A stretch of 64,000 bases of DNA from Zanthoxylum bungeanum (GCA_019454045.1 SKCR01041753.1:1-64000); one strand, 5' to 3'; counted from the stretch's first letter, positions 10,351 to 22,740 are shown. Numbers and translations: made by a program. The notes: generated by a model from the sequence alone, not told the origin.

Positions 10351-11706
10351 ATGGATACTGAGCACTTGATTAAAAAGTGTAAAGAGATAAAAATCAGTGA
10401 ACATGGGGATCAAAATCTCCATTAGTAGTAGAATGAAGGAGAATGGGGGGAAGGTTGTGGTAGGGTGCTTGGTTGGGAAGCATTTTCAAACTAAAACAGC
10501 GAACATAGAAGGCATGCGACGAGTAATGCAGCAGATTTGGAAGACAATGAATGAGGTGAAGATAGAAGGGCTGGGAAAAAACATCTTCCTGATCAAATTT
10601 GGCACGGATGTGGACAAGAGGAGGATAATGTTTGGGGGACCATGGCACTTCAATGAGGCCTTATTCGTGTTAAGGGAACCTTCAGGTATTATGGATGTAA
10701 CGAAATATGAGTGTGCTTATACATCATTTTGGGTTCAGATTCATTAATGTTCCAATTATGTGTATGGACATAGACATGTTGGAAGAGATAAGCAGCAACA
10801 TTGGTAAGGTGGAAAATGTGTGGGTCGATGCGGCATGTGAATGTTTGGAAGAATGGGAGAGTTTGAATTTCAATTGACATTACAAAACCATTGAAGAAGG
10901 CTTGTAATCCTGGAACTTGAGGGGGGGAGGAAGTCATTATGCCATTAACTTATAAGCGATTACCAGATTTTTGTTACTGGTGTGGATGTATTGGGCACCA
11001 TTTCAAGGAATGCAATTTCTAATCGGGTCAACCACAACAGAACTTCCCTTATGGGAAATGGTTAAAAGCAGTCATATGAGGAAGATCTCAGAGCTGGAAA
11101 GGTAGAGTTAATGAGCCGATAGTAATGGGCAGTACTGCTAATGTAAAAGAGAATGATGGTGATGATGCTAGAGTTGGGAATGCAAACAAGCAGGTTGAGA
11201 TAAGCCAAGCTGGCTCTAAACCACCAGGAGAAGCTGAAGAGGAAGAGAGAGGGAGAGAATGTGTTGCTGAGGTGGAAGTGGTAGGTAAACAACTCCCGAT
11301 GGATTATCAAAAAAGGACACCCACATCAGTTTGTGATTGGACGACCTTAGGGACTAATACAAGGGGTAAGGAAATTTTGGGGGTAGTGAGTTCTTTGGAG
11401 GGTAACTCAGTCAAACAAGATAAGTTTTTAGCGGGAATTTCTGAAAGAAGGGAAAATGGAATAAGGGTGTTTGGAAAAGTGGGGGTTGGAAATGGATTTT
11501 TGTCAATGGACCAAGAGAGGAGGCAAAGACAAGAAAATGTTTTTGGGGCCAGAACTAAGAAGAAATGGAAGATGCATGCTAGGGATGGGGTTGGGTCTGA
11601 GGGAGAGGAATTTGAGCTGGATGTGGTACATGGGTTGGAATTGGGAAAAATGAACAGAGGGGAAAATAGTAACCCAACCTCAGCTACGAAGAAAAGAAGA
11701 AAATAA
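10351..11706 (+). pseudogene. LINE ORF1 remnant (DUF4283-like, CCHC knuckle)
   Basis: Nucleic-acid-binding ORF1 protein of a plant LINE, now frameshifted. A start MDTEHLIKKCKEIKISEHGD at 10351 is in one frame. After a frameshift near 10420 the body reads GCLVGKHFQTKTANIEGMRR...GKNIFLIKFGTDVDKRRIMFGGPWHFN (to 10650), which is the DUF4283 pattern of plant ORF1 proteins. A CCHC zinc knuckle (C-x2-C-x4-H-x4-C) lies at 10972-11013, followed by a long hydrophilic tail (11125-11706, stop TAA at 11704). The DUF4283-to-knuckle order and spacing match the family. In life it would coat LINE RNA; here at least two frameshifts and several stops prevent that. Confidence 0.85.
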
Positions 11707-11786
11707 ATTGAGGCACAAATAGAGCATAAGGATGATGCAGTTAAAATTTTCACGGTGGTGGCTGGATCCCAGCCCCACCAGTCCCC

Positions 11787-14700
11787 ATGAATATGCTAAG
11801 CTGGAACGTTCAGGGAATGAGGAACGCCCGAACATTCCGAGCTGTAAATGAAGTTCTCCAGATGCACAATCCAAAAGTTGTATTCTTGTGCGAAACAAAG
11901 GCAACAGGTTTACAATGAAAGGGATCAGTTTAAAGCTGAAGTTCAACTGCTGTTTTAGTGTTGATAAAGTTGGGATGAGCGGAGGGTTAGCATTATTGTG
12001 GGATTCTAGCGTGGAGGTAGAGGTTAAATCGTACGACGCACATCACATTGATACATTTAATAGGGGAAAATCAAAGGGTTTGGAGATGCATTGGAATGTA
12101 TGGACACCTAGAAAACAACTAGAAACTGCACACCTGGTGTTTGATGAAACGATTAAATGAGTTGTACTCAGTGCATTGGCTTTGCTTTGAGGACTTTAAT
12201 GAGATAGTGAATGTCAATGAAAAGAAAGGGGGGCTGAAAGATGTTGGAGGGCTATTGCCGATTTCAGAGACACCATTAAAGCTTGCTTGCTGAGTGATTT
12301 GGGCTGCAAGGGATATCCATTTACGTAGTCTAACCGAAAGTTTGGCCCTAGCCTGATAGATGAGAGGCTGGATAGGTTTTTGTGCAATGAGAAGTGGGCA
12401 CAAGATTTCTATATTGGACATGTGACTAACATTGATTCTTTGAGCTCTGACCATTTTCCGGTGATTATGGAGGTGAAGGAAAGAAAACAACACAGAGGGT
12501 ATAGACTTTTCAGACTAAGAAGATTCACTACGAAGACAGATGGAGCTCGTATGAGAAATGTAAAGAAATAATTAGGAGAGAATGGAATGTGGTAGGAGGA
12601 AGAAACAATGTTGAAAAGATTCAAAGCTTCAAAGTAGCAGTTGGCAAAGTGATGGAAAGTCTAAATGACTGGAGTCGATAGGAATTTAAGGGGATAAATA
12701 GGAAGATGGAGACACTGTTAAAGGAGCTCATATCATGTAAGGATAATATGAGACACTATAATGAGGGTGGGGAAATCAGAAGGATCGAATGGTTGATTGA
12801 TAAATGGTTGACTGAAGAAGAAACATTTTGGAAATAGAGATCCAGGGCTGATTGGTTGAATGGGGGCTACAAACATCAAAAGGCATCATCTAGAAACAGG
12901 AAAAATAAAATTCAAGGGGTGATGGATGAGGAGGACCGCTGGATTAAGAAGGAAGTAGATATGGAACGAATTTTTTACGAGTATTTTCGAAGTATTTTCA
13001 CTAGCTCGAACCCCCATTGGCAGAATGTAGATGGTATCATTAGCAGAATCTCACCTCGAGTATCTCTAGACATGAATAATCAATTGGGGAAGCCATTTAC
13101 AGATGATGAAGTTAGAGTGTCTAACAAAGGTCCCAGGACCAGATGGGTTACAAGCAGGTTTTTTCCTGAGGCATTGGGAGGTGGTGGGTCCTGAAGTCAC
13201 AGAGACATGCCTACAAGTGCTCAATAAGGGAGGGAACATAGTCCCTCTTAATCACACCCTTATTGCCTTGATACCTAAGATTACAAAGCCACAAAGAGTA
13301 TCCGATTTTAAGCCAATTAGCTTATCAACGTCATTTATTGTCTGGTCACAAAAACTATTACTAACAGACTTAATGCCTTTCTTCACCAAGTCATCTCACC
13401 CATGCAAAGTGCTTTTATCCCAGTGAGGCTTATTACGGACAATATCATTATAGGCTATGAATGTTTGCACAAAATTCAGAAAATAAAAGGGAAAAATGGT
13501 CTGGTTGCGCTCAAGCTAGACATGAGCAAAGCCTATGATAGAATTGAGTTGTGTTTTCTGGAAGCGGCCATGCTAAAACTGGGGTTCAGTAGGGATTGGG
13601 TGAGGTTGATTATGGGATGTATTACAACAGCTTCATTCTCGGTATTACTCAATGGAATAGCTAGGGGGTTTATAACTCCACAGAAGGGGCTTAGACAAGG
13701 ATTCCCCCTATCTTCTTACATCTTTATACTATGTGCAGAGGTTTTTCACAGACTATCTTAAGCGTCGAGGATCAAAGGTTGTTTCGAGGGCTGAAAGTCA
13801 ACAAAGAGCTCTCTATTTCCCATTTATTATTTACAGAGGATAGTCTAATCTTTTCTCAAGCAAAGGTCACAGATTGTCGAACTTTGGAAACCATCATTGA
13901 TAGATACTCAGCGGCGTCAGGGCAGATTTTTAATTTTGAAAAGAGCTTTATGTTCTTCAGTGATAAGACTAGGCTAGAGCAACGAGAGGCTATTAAAGAA
14001 ATCTTTGTGTTAAGAGTGGTGTCTAGATATGAGAAATACTTGGGATTACCTGCGATGATCGGTAAAAAGAAGTCGAGTTTTTTTAATGAGATAAGACTCA
14101 AAGTTATAGGCAAGATCACTAGTTAGCACTCCAAGCTATTTTCGAGTGGGGGCAAGGAAGTTCTTATTAAAGTAGTTGCCCAAGCAATACCGTCGTATGC
14201 TATGAGTGTTTTCAAATTACCTCAGTGCGTTTGTGATAATACTCAGAGGGAAATTTCGAGGTTTTGGTGGGGGTCAAATAAACACAAGAAGAAAATACAC
14301 TGGGTTAAATGGGAAAAAATGTGTTTTGTGAAAGTTCGAGGAGGGTTGGGGTTCAGGGATCTTTATCTTTTAACCAAGCTCTAGTGGCAAAATAAGGATG
14401 AAGAGTGATCCAGGAGCCAAACTCCCTAATAGCCCGAGTTCTAAAGCAAGGTATTTTCCAAAATCAGATTTCCAGAGATCAAGGTTGGGCTCTAATCCAT
14501 CCTTTGTATGGTAGAACATGTTGTGGGGTAAGAAACTACTTGATAAAGGGTTACGATGGAGAATAGGAAATGGGAAGAAGGTGAAGGTGTTTGAATACAA
14601 ATAGATCCTTAGGCCAAGTCTCTACAAACCAGTTATGCCCTTAACAATCAGGGGTGAGGCCACTGTGGCTGAGCTGCTGACAAAACAAAGCTAGAATGAA

Positions 14701-15853
14701 GATTTCATTAGGGAAAATTTTCACCAAATAGACGCGGAGGAGAATTTGAGGATTTCGTTACCTAGTGAACTAAGAGAAGACCACCAGCTCTGGCATTTTC
14801 ATAAAAGAGGCAGTATTCGGTTAAAAGTGGATACCAATTGGCATGGAAGGACAAGCTTGCTTATGAACCATGTAGTTCGGAGAGAGGGGGAGCATTGGAA
14901 ACTTATTTGGGCTAGTGCACTTCTTGCAAAAGTAAAAAATTTCTTTGTAGAGCAGCGGTTAATATGCTTCCCACAACAGAGAATCTTTGGAAAAAATAGA
15001 TATCAGATGACCCTCATTTTTTTCGTTGTGGTGCTTACTGTGAATCATTCTTTCATGCGCTTTTTATGTGTAAGGGTAATCAAATAATTTGGAGGTTATT
15101 CCCTTTCTCTTCGGTAATCAGTACTACTGTCACATCAGACTTGCTGGATATGATGACTGAACTGGTAAAATCAGGAGGAGAGGTGAAGCTGGAGTTATTA
15201 GAGCCATTTGTTGGGTGGTTTGGCAGGCTCAAAATCATTATGTTTTTGAAGGAATTGATGAAGACCCCATTAGATCCTTTGCAAAAGCTGAAGCAATGGT
15301 TGAATCGTGTAAATTTTTGTCCATATCAGAGCTGAAAATACAAGCGGCTATTGGATGAAGACCGAATCTGGAAGCCTCCTCCGGGGGGAGGATTAAGATG
15401 AATATAGATGCGCCAGTAGAGTTTTGCACCTGCAAGGCTGGTCTGGGGGTGGTGTTTAGAGATTCAGATGGGGATGGGGATGTGGTGGGGGCAGCAGTTA
15501 AAAATATTGCCTTCAATGGGGATGTACAAGTTGCGGAAGCTGAAGCCGTCAAGTTTGGCCTCCAAGTTGCGGAAGACCTAAGTTTGCATCACTTGGTGGT
15601 GGAAACTGACTGTATTCAGGTTGTTGAGTTGATTTATAACAGGAATGGCACTTTGACAGAAATGTTGTGGATTATTGAAGATATTTTAGGAAAGCTAGAT
15701 AGGTTAGATAGATATTTTATTTGCTATTCTTCTCGTTTTTGCAATATTATTACTCACGCTCTTGCGAAATTGGCAACTAGCATTTGTTATCATGTTATTT
15801 GGAAATACAACTTTCCTTCAAACATTAAATATATTTTCACTTCTTTAAAGTAA
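11787..15853 (+). pseudogene. LINE ORF2 remnant (endonuclease, reverse transcriptase, RNase H)
   Basis: ORF2 starts ATG at 11787 with MNMLSWNVQGMRN, the opening strand of an AP-like endonuclease; CFEDFNEI near 12185-12210 is its later DFNE motif with Gly replaced by Glu. The distance between them looks too short, so part of the endonuclease is probably deleted. The reverse transcriptase spans about 13100-14390. Recognisable parts are PGPDGLQAGFF (13130), the catalytic LDMSKAYDR (13518), GLRQGFPLS (13690) and FTED at 13831 where FADD is expected. A Trp/Cys-rich zinc-binding linker follows near 14820-15060. The RNase H domain (15398-15790) keeps NIDA, EAEAVKFGL and VETDC. Numerous frameshifts and stops separate these blocks. 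Confidence 0.88.
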
Positions 15854-15871
15854 TGATATTTCTCTTTATTT

Positions 15872-15890
15872 CATATATATATATATATAT
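15872..15890. repeat. (AT)n run at LINE 3' end
   Basis: An uninterrupted alternating AT tract directly abuts and overlaps the right target duplication at 15889-15903. It occupies the place where a poly(A) tail would normally be. Confidence 0.85.
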
Positions 15891-15903
15891 ATGATTTGAG
15901 ATA
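15889..15903. repeat. LINE target-site duplication, right copy
   Basis: ATATGATTTGAGATA, identical to 9995-10009. Confidence 0.85.
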
Positions 15904-16010
15904 GTACCAAATCAAGTAATTACTTAAAATATTATTACCATGTGTCATTTGAATTTTTGATTCTATTTACTTTTATAAAATATATATCCGATAAAAATAT
16001 ATATACGTAG

Positions 16011-17071
16011 TGAAAATACGCGATTAGCCTAGGTTCTGACCTTATGCGGAATTAATCACAATTAAAACACACATATATAATTTGCAATTAATGTGCCTAT
16101 GAAGTCAACAAGCAACTACAATAAAAACCAATAAAATAAATTACGGAAAATAAAATAATCACATAATAATTCAACACAATAATTTTGGTGATGAAGTGGA
16201 AAACTTGTGCGAGTAAAAAACCACTCCGGGTATATGGCTACCAGCCCAATCCACTATATAGAGAAAAACTTACAGTAATGGTCAAGACCTATGATGGCAA
16301 CTATACCGACTCAAGTACCTCAATACTGCAAGAACTCAAGGCAACTCCTCAAGCCCGCGACCCACGGTTTTCTTTAGAACCTCTGAAGTCTCTGAGTAGA
16401 TTGTATGACCATTGACGTCGGAACTCCGACTACCAATCTTCCTCCTAAAGAAATCTAAAGGATTAGGAATTTTGGGTTATGTTGTGTTGAAGGTTTATCA
16501 AAAAGAGATTCACACCATTAATGAAGAAGACAATGAGATAAGAAGTCTTTAATGGTGGAATCAAAAAGGTTGAAAGCTTTGAGAGATTTTGGCTCTAGGA
16601 AATATGCTTCAACCATTGGGGAAGGTGGCTCAACGTTTGTTTATATAGGTAGGTCAAAGGAAAAGGGTTTCCTAGTGTTACGCAGGGACGTTCGAACACA
16701 CTTCAAAAGCAACTCAAAAGCAAAGTTTCTGCCTCGAAAACGTTTGAACGCCATTACGAACGCCACACGAACGCGGATCGCGGACTAGTTTTCAGGTACA
16801 AATTAAAATACTTGTAACTTTCTCGTCTCTTGGCCAAATCATGAGTTCTTTATATGTACGCGATCATCTTGGAGTCTACTTTCCAATACAACTAACCTCA
16901 TGTAAATTGGAGCTCTAAATCTTCTGGAATATGAAAAGAGTAAACATTTTTCTGAAATCTCTATCTCATATTGTCCAAATACTTGTCCAATTGCTCCGAG
17001 ATCTTCAAGACTCATTACAACTCAATTGAACTTGTTTATTACGGACATTGCCAATAAAAATGGAACTAAAA
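16011..17071 (-). repeat. 3' LTR of the gag-only copia element
   Basis: On the plus strand it begins TGAAAATACGCGATTAGCC and ends GGAACTAAAA; its partner at 20607-21698 ends GGAACTAACA. A segment of about 37 bases present in the partner (around 21270-21306, TTTTGGCTTAAAAACGTG onward) is missing here near 16680. Otherwise the two LTRs run parallel with scattered substitutions. Confidence 0.88.
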
Positions 17072-17087
17072 ATCTCTCCCTTTGGCA
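17072..17087 (-). other. Polypurine tract of the gag-only copia element
   Basis: Minus-strand TGCCAAAGGGAGAGAT abuts the 3' LTR, the position of the plus-strand DNA primer in LTR retrotransposons. Confidence 0.65.
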
Positions 17088-18732
17088 TTCCATGACAAAA
17101 CACTATATAATACAAAGACTACGGTAATAGACCCAAAAAGAAAATAGTCAACTGTCAACCATCAAAACTGTGACTAATTACATTAGGACTCGATCTAATA
17201 CCTAACCAAGTAGTCTTGAAATTAATGCCACCACAGCAACAAACATGCTTACCTGAAACATCCACAAATAATAATATACTGTGAAAAGCATTGGGATTAT
17301 CAAGTATAACATAAAACAGGTATAAAACTCATTCATATACAGGTAGATATCCTTCTCCCCCTTAATCTAAACTCCTCGTAAAATGGAGATATCAAATGGA
17401 TATCCAACGCTACTACTCCCCCTTAATCTATTCTCCCCCTTTTTGTCACGAAATGACAAAGGACGAAGGTAACAGGAAAAACAAATAGGAGATAACGTAT
17501 GCAAGGGTATATGCAAACGAAACTTACTCCCCCTTACTAACAGGCCCATACAGTTAGTTTAAAATCACATGGGAAGTAAACACTCATAGATATGCAAAAA
17601 AAAATTGGTATGCAATGATATGGAGCACACACAAGCACATTATGAGGTAAAAATAATGCTTATCAAAAACTGACTGAAACAACACTTCAAGCAAATACAA
17701 TGATACCCAGTCAGTATTCATCTGTTTATGACATGAAACAATATGCATCATTTTAAATTTGGCTAAATACAACACTTATGCATGTGACATAAACACCAAA
17801 GCATAGCAAGCACTTGCGTGAAAAATAAGTGCACAACGAAACAAGGCTTAAGACATTATTTTATGAGCTGGACACAGCCAAATAAATCCATCTCTTAACA
17901 AACCAAGTCCACAGAATAAATGTTCAAACCCAGCACAACTAGGACCTGAAATTTAGCAACATTGGTTGCATGCTATGATATTTTCCCCATAACAATCATG
18001 AGCTCATATATAACAACTCTTTCGAGTGAAAGGTTTTTGCCCTTATCTTTTGAATTTTGCCCATTGGCTCTTTTGCATTTGAGTCTCATGAATATATATA
18101 TATTGTAAATTTCTTTTTGCTTTTGCAAGGGGAATAACAAGGTCATCTAGTCAAAGTTCACACTATTGAGTGAATAAAGTATGGAAGAAATTAGATTTTC
18201 AGTCCAAAAACTCATACATGCGACCAAGCCTTGATAAAATAAAATCGTGTATGTGAATTGCAAGCACAAGATATACCAAGAGTTTTTATCATACACACAT
18301 ATGTATATAGAGCATCAACAAAAATAACATCATATCATACATGCATAATCATATATCCTACATACCAGGATCACATGCACATATTATTCATGCTTTAACA
18401 AGCCATAAAAAAAAAACATATTTTAGGTCTTTTTCAATTTCTATATTTTTTTTTTTGAATTTTTCAGTTTTAAAACATAAAAAGTAAAGACACAACATGG
18501 CTTGACAATATCCAATAGTACGTGGAGTTGTATCCCGAGTGCAGATCATACTACTGTCCATTCGGAATCGGCTATGAAATTTATTTTCGGGTTTCCATCC
18601 TATATACCAAGAGAGATGAAACAAAAAACACAAACACAAACACACACCCATATGCAGTGAAAAGAAAAATAAATGTGCAAAAACATAAAACACACGCACA
18701 CACACATGCAATGGGAAATACATATGCAACTT
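17088..18732. other. Noncoding interior of the gag-only element
   Basis: AT-rich spacer between the end of gag and the 3' LTR, where pol would be expected. I found no protease, integrase, reverse transcriptase or RNase H motif in any frame. It holds short poly(A)/poly(T) runs (18409, 18449) and a CA-rich stretch at 18625-18715. Confidence 0.65.
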
Positions 18733-20565
18733 CTAAGAAGAGTTACACCGAAGTGCACTCTCATCATGCCTGCCAAGGCATTCAGAAATAGTTGGGAAGT
18801 CATCTTGCTTCCTTACCCAAACATTTCTAGGAACCTCATCCACATGAGTATTCCCAGACAACAAAGCAAGTTTCTCACTCAGGAATTGAGCTTGTTTGGT
18901 TAGTGCAGAAACTTGAGACACTAGATTTGAAGAATCAAATCTAGGAGACACACTCTTAGGCCTCTTCTTTTGTTTGTGCAACATGAAGCACTTAGGCCTA
19001 ATGTTTCCTACCTTGCCACAATGATGGCACACAGGCACAAACCTCGGATGAGAGCGAGATTTACCCACAACACCTCTAAATCGAGGTTGGGGAACGGGAC
19101 AAGGAAAAAATGGAGGAATAACATGACTACACTCAACGGGTTTCTTGCCTAAGTCATGTTTAGAAGGGTTAGGCACTGCTCTAGGCGATGACGCCTTATT
19201 GCAATTAGGCTCAACACTAATACCTAGCATTTGGTCTAGTTTTCTATTCCCACTAGAAAATATAGACAATTGGGTTCTAGCATTATCAAGATCGGTCTCT
19301 AAAGTTTGGATCCTATCAACTAGGCCTTTATTCCCCTCCTTCATGTCATCTACCATCAAGAGGCTTTGCTCAAATTTGGCTTGAGCTTCATTCTTTTCTA
19401 GCTCAACTAGATTTATCCTCTTATTGACCTCTATATTGCTCAACATAAGCTACTTGAAGACTTTCCTCATCTATAGACTCATCGAGAGAGACTTCTGAAT
19501 TAGCATCATTAACAACAATCTCTCTCTCATCAGTCACACTAGCAGTAAAGGCCATATAATTGGCCTTATTCTTAGGAGAATCATCACCTTCTAAATCACT
19601 AGGGAGGTTGACATGGCTTTCTCGCCTTTAGCCCTAAGGTATGTGGGACACTCATGTTTAACGTGCCCATATCTTTCACATTCATGGCACTAGACACCAC
19701 GGGATCTACTATCACTATCCTCTTTAGACTCTCTCCTGCTATACCTACTCTATCTAGGCTCATCCTCTCTATCACTACCACTACTATGGCCACTCTTATT
19801 CAGCTTAAGAAATTTCCTAAACTTCTTTGCAAACAATGTCAAATCATGTTCCGTGAGGGTATCCTCATCACTAGACGAACCATGAACAACTTCCTTCGCG
19901 ATCTTCATTGCTATATTTTTGGGCTTTAGATGCCCAGGAAGTTTCTGCTCATAAACCTGCAGTTTCCCTACGAGGTCTTCTAAATTAAGCTGATCAAGGT
20001 AATTACTTTCCTCGATGGTGGTGATTTTGGGTAGGAACTTATCAGACAGGGATCTAAGGATTTTCCTAACTATCCTATTGGTAGGAATAGTCTCACCTAG
20101 GTTAAAGCTTGAGTTAACGATATCGTTAATCTCAGCATAAAATTCATCAAAGGTCTCATCATCCTTCATTCTAGCACCTCAAACCTAGTAGCAAGATCCC
20201 GGAGTCTATTATTTTTAACAGACAATGTGCCCTCATGCACAGTCTGTGGGATGTCCCAAGCATCCTTGGCTATCTCACACATTGAGATTCTCCTAAACTC
20301 AGCAGAACACATAGCACTATGTATGGCATTAATTGCCTTGTTGTTCCTATTTCTAGCATCAAATTCATCCTTGGTCCAGGTCAATTTATCTTTAAGGGAA
20401 GAGACCTCATCAACAACATCAACGGGAGGTTTCCACCCGTGTTCAACAGTCATCCAGACCCTTTCATCTAAGGACTTAAGGAACGCCTTCATGCGAACCT
20501 TCCAATGTAAGTATTTTGTGCCATTAAAAAAATGGCGGACAATTCAAGAGTTAACTACGTTCCAT
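18733..20565 (-). pseudogene. Copia gag remnant (UBN2-type) with two CCHC motifs
   Basis: Gag capsid and nucleocapsid of a copia element, read on the minus strand from about 20565. The N-terminal part reads FFNGTKYLHWKVRMKAFLKS, the classic copia gag opening, then SMCEIAKDAWDIPQTVHEGT. After a frameshift near 20165 it continues DDETFDEFYAEINDIVNSSF and ILRSLSDKFLPKITTIEES, the UBN2 pattern. A CCHC knuckle CHECERYGHVKHEC lies at 19689-19648. After another break a coiled-coil segment (19446-19230) leads to CHHCGKVGNIRPKC, a second knuckle in which the expected His is Asn. A first-position stop after MERS and at least three frame changes make it non-functional. The order is that of copia gag proteins that normally continue into protease. 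Confidence 0.82.
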
Positions 20566-20591
20566 ATCTAATGGGTCAATGATCGAGTTCA

Positions 20592-20603
20592 GGCTCTGAT
20601 ACC
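20592..20603 (-). other. Primer binding site (initiator tRNA-Met)
   Basis: Minus strand GGTATCAGAGCC, three bases inside the 5' LTR end; the usual copia site is TGGTATCAGAGC. Confidence 0.85.
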
Positions 20604-20606
20604 GAT

Positions 20607-21698
20607 TGAAAATATACGATTAGCCTAGGTTCTGACCCTATGTGGAATTAATCATAATTAATCAAGATAAGTCTTAATTAATGTGCCTATGGAGTCAACA
20701 AGCAACCACAATAAAAACCAATAAAATAAATTACGGAAAATAAAACAATCACACAAAATTCAACACAATCATTTTGGTGACAAAGTGGAAAACTCGTGCG
20801 AGTAAAAAATCACTCCGGGTATATCGGCTACCAGCCCAATCCACTATATAGAGAAAAACTTACATCGATGGTCAAGACATATGGTGGCAACTCCACCGAC
20901 TCAAGTACCTCAATACTGCAAGAACTTAAGGCAACTCCTCAAGCCCGCGACCCACGGTTTTCTTCAGAACCTCTGAAGTCTCTGAGTAGATTGTATCACC
21001 TTTGACGCCGGAACTCCGACTATCAATCTTCCTCCTAAAGAACTCTAAAGGATTAGGAATTTTGGGTTATGTTGTGTTGAAGGTTTATCAAAAAGAGATT
21101 CACACCATTAATGAAGAAGACAAGGAGATAAGAAGTCTTCAATGTTGGAATCAAAAGGTTGAAAGCTTTGAGAGATTTTGGCTCAAGGAAAATATGTTTC
21201 AACCATTGGGGAAGGTGGTTCAATATTTGTTTATATAGGTAGGGCAAAGGAAAAGGGTTTTCTAGTGTTATTTTGGCTTAAAAACGTGTCTAAGATAACC
21301 TACTTAAGCAGGGACGTTCAAACGCACTTCAAACGCAACTCAAACGTAAAGTTTTTGCCTCGAAAACGTTTGAACGCCATTACGAACGCCACATGAACGT
21401 GGATCGCGGACTGGTTTTCAGGTACAAATTAAATTCTTGTAACTTTCTCGTCTCTTGGCCAAATCATGAGTTCTTTATATGTACGCGATTGTCTTCGATT
21501 CTACTTTCCAATGCAACTAACCTCATGTCAATTGGAGCTCTGAATTTTCTGGAATATGTAAAAGAGTAAACGTCGTTCTGAAATCTCTATCTCATGTTGT
21601 CCAAATATTTGTCCAATTGCTCTGAGATCTTCAAGACTCATTACAACTCAATTGAACTTATTTTGTTACGAACATTGTCAATAAAAATGGAACTAACA
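20607..21698 (-). repeat. 5' LTR of the gag-only copia element
   Basis: On the minus strand runs from TGTTAGTTCC to ATTTTCA, followed by the primer site; paired with 16011-17071. Target duplication CGTAG follows at 21699. Confidence 0.88.
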
Positions 21699-21703
21699 CG
21701 TAG

Positions 21704-22102
21704 AAATTCGAAGTTTTCACACACTATTAATTCAATATGTTATTTTTTAAATACATAATTTTAATATTAGCTTAAAGAAACAAAAAGAATTATCAATAAA
21801 TTTTATTAAAACTGACCTCAAACAGTAGTGCAATTGTCCCAAAAAGCTTTACGGAAAATTAGGTAGATCACTAATATAATTTCCTATCCCAATTCTACTA
21901 TTTACTAAAATAATTTTGTTATAATATAGTATTTTCAAAATTTGCCAGGATCCTCTAGATAGATTTAAAAAAAAGTTAAATATGGCTTTATTTATTTACA
22001 AAATCAGAACTATTCTAATCGGATATTTACATGTGTTGATGGTGAAATTGTTATTAAAAGAAAAAAAAAATATTAGACATTTAAAATAAACCTTAATATA
22101 CA
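21704..22102. other. AT-rich intergenic stretch
   Basis: No open frame, repeat family or structural RNA recognised. Confidence 0.5.
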
Positions 22103-22245
22103 GTTTGGTAGAAAATTTGGTGAGTTTATAAACTAACTAATAATTTCATGGTAATACTTATAAGTTAGTTTATACTCTCAATCAATACTCTCAATCAATG
22201 CTCTTTACCAAACCATATACTCTCAATCAATACACTCTACCAAAC
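22103..22245. mobile_element. MITE with GTTTGGTAGA terminal inverted repeats
   Basis: A 143-base element starting GTTTGGTAGA and ending TCTACCAAAC. It holds repeated CTCTCAATCAAT words and a TTATAAGTTAGTTTATACTC core. The reverse complement of its right half (GTTTGGTAGAGTGTATTG...GAGAGTATAAAC) matches the start of the intron-2 repeat at 27978. Size and palindromic ends suit a non-autonomous DNA transposon; the target duplication is unclear. Confidence 0.65.
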
Positions 22246-22740
22246 GATATATAAATATATGTTATAATAAAACCATATTAAACACTTCAGTAGTCTACTC
22301 TTTTAATATTTTTCCCATTCCAAACACGCACAAACAATAAAAGTGAGAAAGAGGGGAAAATTTAATAATATAGATACATAAAAACTTGAAAAAAAAAAAA
22401 AACAAAAATTCTCACTACAAGATAAAATTATTTTTTGTTTTAACCTTTATATGTACAATTATATATTCATTTATGTGCATATATCATTTTTCTAAAAGAG
22501 AAAAAGATGTGAGCTTTTTTAGTTTACTATTCTTATAATAAAAACGAAAATTTATGGTTGATATTGTGACCTTCTATTTGTGATTATTTATTTATTTTCT
22601 TCTTCATAATATTTTGTTGCTTAGAAATTGATAGAGTTGATTAGGTAGCCATAATGAAATTGAAAAACGGAATTATGTGTTAAGACATGAAACCACAATG
22701 AAATTGAAAGATGAATTTATGTGTTTCAACCTAGATAATT
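22246..22740. other. AT-rich intergenic stretch
   Basis: No coding or repeat feature recognised apart from A/T homopolymer runs (22387, 22056). Confidence 0.5.

Larger units (their letters stand above)
10010..15888 (+). mobile_element. Full-length, inactive L1-type LINE
   Basis: Non-LTR retrotransposon framed by exact 15-base duplications. It has a 5' leader (10010-10350), ORF1 with DUF4283-like and CCHC regions, and ORF2 with endonuclease, reverse transcriptase, zinc-binding and RNase H regions, all on the plus strand. The 3' end is an (AT)n run (15872-15890) rather than poly(A). Both ORFs are disrupted by many frameshifts and stops, so the copy is dead. The RNase H domain at the ORF2 C terminus is typical of plant L1 elements. 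Confidence 0.9.
16011..21698 (-). mobile_element. Complete gag-only copia retrotransposon, minus strand
   Basis: Two LTRs (16011-17071 and 20607-21698) flank a 3.5-kb interior. CGTAG is duplicated exactly at 16006-16010 and 21699-21703. On the minus strand the primer site CGGTATCAGAGCC follows the 5' LTR, complementary to the 3' end of initiator tRNA-Met, and a purine tract (17087-17072) precedes the 3' LTR. Only gag remnants are found inside; no protease, integrase or reverse transcriptase motif is visible on either strand between 18733 and 17072. It is therefore a non-autonomous deletion derivative. Confidence 0.88.

Noticed and set aside
11307..11753. Long minus-strand open frame inside the LINE
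   Set aside because: It is the shadow of the ORF1 tail (11125-11706), with composition explained by the purine-rich sense strand.
18388..18803. Minus-strand Cys/Val/Phe-rich frames after gag as a possible envelope-like protein
   Set aside because: They come from CA/GT-rich simple sequence, overlap in different frames and lack a signal peptide or conserved motif.
21948..21960. GGATCCTCTAGA, as in a cloning-vector polylinker
   Set aside because: Only about 12 bases match, the following bases differ from vector sequence and the flanks are ordinary AT-rich plant DNA; taken as chance.
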